64,000 nt of DNA. Source: Pontibacillus halophilus JSM 076056 = DSM 19796 (GTDB lineage Bacteria; Bacillota; Bacilli; Bacillales; BH030062). Below are positions 62,928 to 64,000 of the stretch, in pieces; positions within the stretch are counted from its first letter, which is position 1; the number at the start of each line of letters is the position of its first letter. The stretch covers positions 1 through 64,000 of the forward strand of contig NZ_AULI01000008.1 of assembly GCF_000425205.1 (NCBI RefSeq). The letters are read 5' to 3'. The translations under genes and the position numbers were made by a program. The notes beneath the pieces are model-generated. The model was not told where the DNA came from and ran no database searches. It was given only the letters and a program-made list of their open reading frames with translations.

Positions 62928-63359
62928 TTAATCTGAGAATGCAACAGCATTAAAACTCTCTGGACCGACTCGAGCAGTCCCTATTGCACTTGCACTAATA
63001 AAGGCCGTATAAGCAAGCGGACCTGAGCCCGGTATTGGTGGATTAAAGTCTGACCCGACGAACGAAATGCTCTGTGGACCTGTTATGGCAAGATCTAAAG
63101 TCTGTGAAGTCGAGAACACAAGTTGATCAGTTTCAACCGTTCCACGAACGACTCGAATCGTAATGGTCGTAAGGACTGGGGCAAGCGGGAGTTGTACAGT
63201 TACAGTACCACTTAATTGCACTCGTAAATTTGGTCCAGCCGTACCTACAGCCAAACCTACTTGGCCAACAGTCTCCTCGTCAAATATTAATACGGGCTCG
63301 AATATCGAGTTTACAAATGAAGCATTCTGTGACGTTCTAGCATCAACTAATTTAGTCAC
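62928..63359 (-). CDS. Strand-rich spore-surface-type protein
   Basis: The 143-residue protein is rich in Val, Thr and Ser with regular strands (TVGQVGLAVGT, LRVQLSGTVTVQLPL, TTITIRVVRGT, LDLAITGPQSISFVG), as expected of a jelly-roll or fibre-forming fold similar to the TNF-like C-terminal domains of exosporium proteins. It has no signal peptide and no Cys. It lies in a head-to-tail position with the gene at 63437. Good AAGGAGGAAT site upstream. Function unknown. Confidence 0.6.
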   Translation of the reverse strand: MTKLVDARTSQNASFVNSIFEPVLIFDEETVGQVGLAVGTAGPNLRVQLSGTVTVQLPLAPVLTTITIRVVRGTVETDQLVFSTSQTLDLAITGPQSISFVGSDFNPPIPGSGPLAYTAFISASAIGTARVGPESFNAVAFSD

Positions 63360-63396
63360 AATAATTCCTCCTTATAATAGGGAAACTTAGAAAAAA

Positions 63397-63417
63397 GGCC
63401 CCCACGAGGTGAGAGCC
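63397..63417 (-). terminator. Terminator of the gene at 63437-64000
   Basis: A 9-bp stem with G-U pairs (63397-63405 with 63409-63417) followed by TTTTTTC on the minus strand. Confidence 0.75.
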
Positions 63418-63436
63418 TCTTTCAATCAATCAGAAA

Positions 63437-64000
63437 TTAAAGAATTTCTCCATCCTCATCGTCTTCGAACGGTCCACCTGGTAGACCAAACCCTCGAAGT
63501 GCCTCTACACGCACTTGACGAAGCTGAAGCACTTTCAACGTTAAATCAAGAACAATCTTCTCACGAAGCGTAGAGTACTGCTCATCAATGGCAGTTAACG
63601 TTGGAGAGAAATCAAGCTCATAGAAATTAGCATTTACTAATTCACAGTATGGCTGCTCATTGTAGTACACAGAGTTCTCGAAGAAATATTTATCTTGGCG
63701 AGGGAATTCACCGTTTTTCGGGTTGATGAAGTCTGAACGTCCATCTGTTGTCACACCAAATAGTGGGAACGTGATGAACTCATCGCGATCAATTTCTGCG
63801 AAGCCATGGAATGGAATCTTCACAACGCGGTCTTTAAGGTTACTTTCACAAAGTCCAGATACATACTCAATGTTCTTACGAATATATCCTTCTACGAATA
63901 GTTTCGCACGAGTTGCAACTCGAGTACGTGGATTTAGGCTTCGTGGCAAGAAACGAACTGGAACTAGCTTACATTGTGTTAAGACGACATTCTTGTGAAC
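63437..64000 (-). CDS. DUF3794/SPOCS-like spore-surface protein, partial
   Basis: The frame is open through the right edge of the window, so the start is not present; the visible part is 187 codons. Visible residues contain KNVVLTQCKLVPVRF, then AKLFVEGYIRKNIEYVSG and VVKIPFHGFAEI, resembling SPOCS (DUF3794) domains of spore-coat proteins, then CELVNANFYELDFSPTLTA and an acidic C-terminus. A short internal TTG start is unlikely. Assignment to the SPOCS family is moderate. Confidence 0.6.
   Translation of the reverse strand, partial: VHKNVVLTQCKLVPVRFLPRSLNPRTRVATRAKLFVEGYIRKNIEYVSGLCESNLKDRVVKIPFHGFAEIDRDEFITFPLFGVTTDGRSDFINPKNGEFPRQDKYFFENSVYYNEQPYCELVNANFYELDFSPTLTAIDEQYSTLREKIVLDLTLKVLQLRQVRVEALRGFGLPGGPFEDDEDGEIL

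Noticed and set aside
1-64000. CRISPR arrays, tRNA and rRNA genes
   Set aside because: No regularly spaced repeats, no cloverleaf-like sequences ending in CCA, and no conserved rRNA segments were seen.

Overview
The window is chromosomal DNA from a Gram-positive, endospore-forming Bacillaceae bacterium. The evidence is strong AGGAGG-type ribosome binding sites, a GerA-type germinant receptor operon, YteA, YjcZ, SpoIIM-like and SspO-like sporulation proteins, a CodY/CcpA/T-box controlled ilv-leu operon, BirA and Zur operators of Bacillus type, and a large spore-surface region. Gene content and codon style suggest a moderately halophilic genus such as Pontibacillus or Halobacillus, but this cannot be settled from the sequence alone. 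I saw no rRNA, tRNA, CRISPR array or intact mobile element.

Layout. 1-10 kb: housekeeping and accessory genes (PPOX-family protein, rpiA, SGNH hydrolase, AI-2E transporter), a two-gene unit encoding a Z1-domain ATPase and a HAD phosphatase/mutase, bioY under a BirA operator, azoR and a DAACS symporter. 10-17 kb: yteA, an NhaP-type antiporter, small spore proteins and a gerA-gerB-gerC operon preceded by a very small membrane-protein ORF. 17-33 kb: transporters (AGCS symporter, YeeE/YedE, an ABC pair, a LysE exporter next to a YcgG-type putative heme N-hydroxylase), the zinc-independent S14 paralogue under a Zur box, a secreted thermolysin-family protease, a DsbA-like protein, a SpoIIM-like protein, a degenerate GIY-YIG/DUF7662 protein and paired YjcZ peptides.

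33.5-46 kb: one long branched-chain amino acid operon, ilvE-ilvD-[T-box]-ilvB-ilvH-ilvC-leuA-leuB-leuC-leuD-ilvA. The promoter has two CodY-like boxes and a cre-like site. The leucine-type T-box lies inside the operon, so ilvE and ilvD escape tRNA attenuation while everything from ilvB onward is subject to it. The ilvA start region looks damaged or unusual. 46-47 kb is a degraded interval with a 45-codon ORF, an IS1182-type transposase remnant and a GC-rich repeat.

47-64 kb: a spore-surface (probably exosporium or coat) region. It has five glycosyltransferase-type genes, a beta-propeller protein, two epimerase-type genes and a minus-strand operon whose first three enzymes match the UDP-GlcNAc to UDP-L-FucNAc/UDP-L-QuiNAc route. 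A good sigma-K-like promoter precedes that operon. Beside it is an operon of a coiled-coil protein, a 51-residue basic protein and an intact JAMM metallopeptidase. Beyond these are several unfamiliar structural proteins and a divergent pair encoding an Ig-like protein and a second coiled-coil protein. The least familiar biology is this JAMM/coiled-coil/structural-protein assembly, followed by the Z1-HAD pair and the degenerate GIY-YIG-DUF7662 protein.
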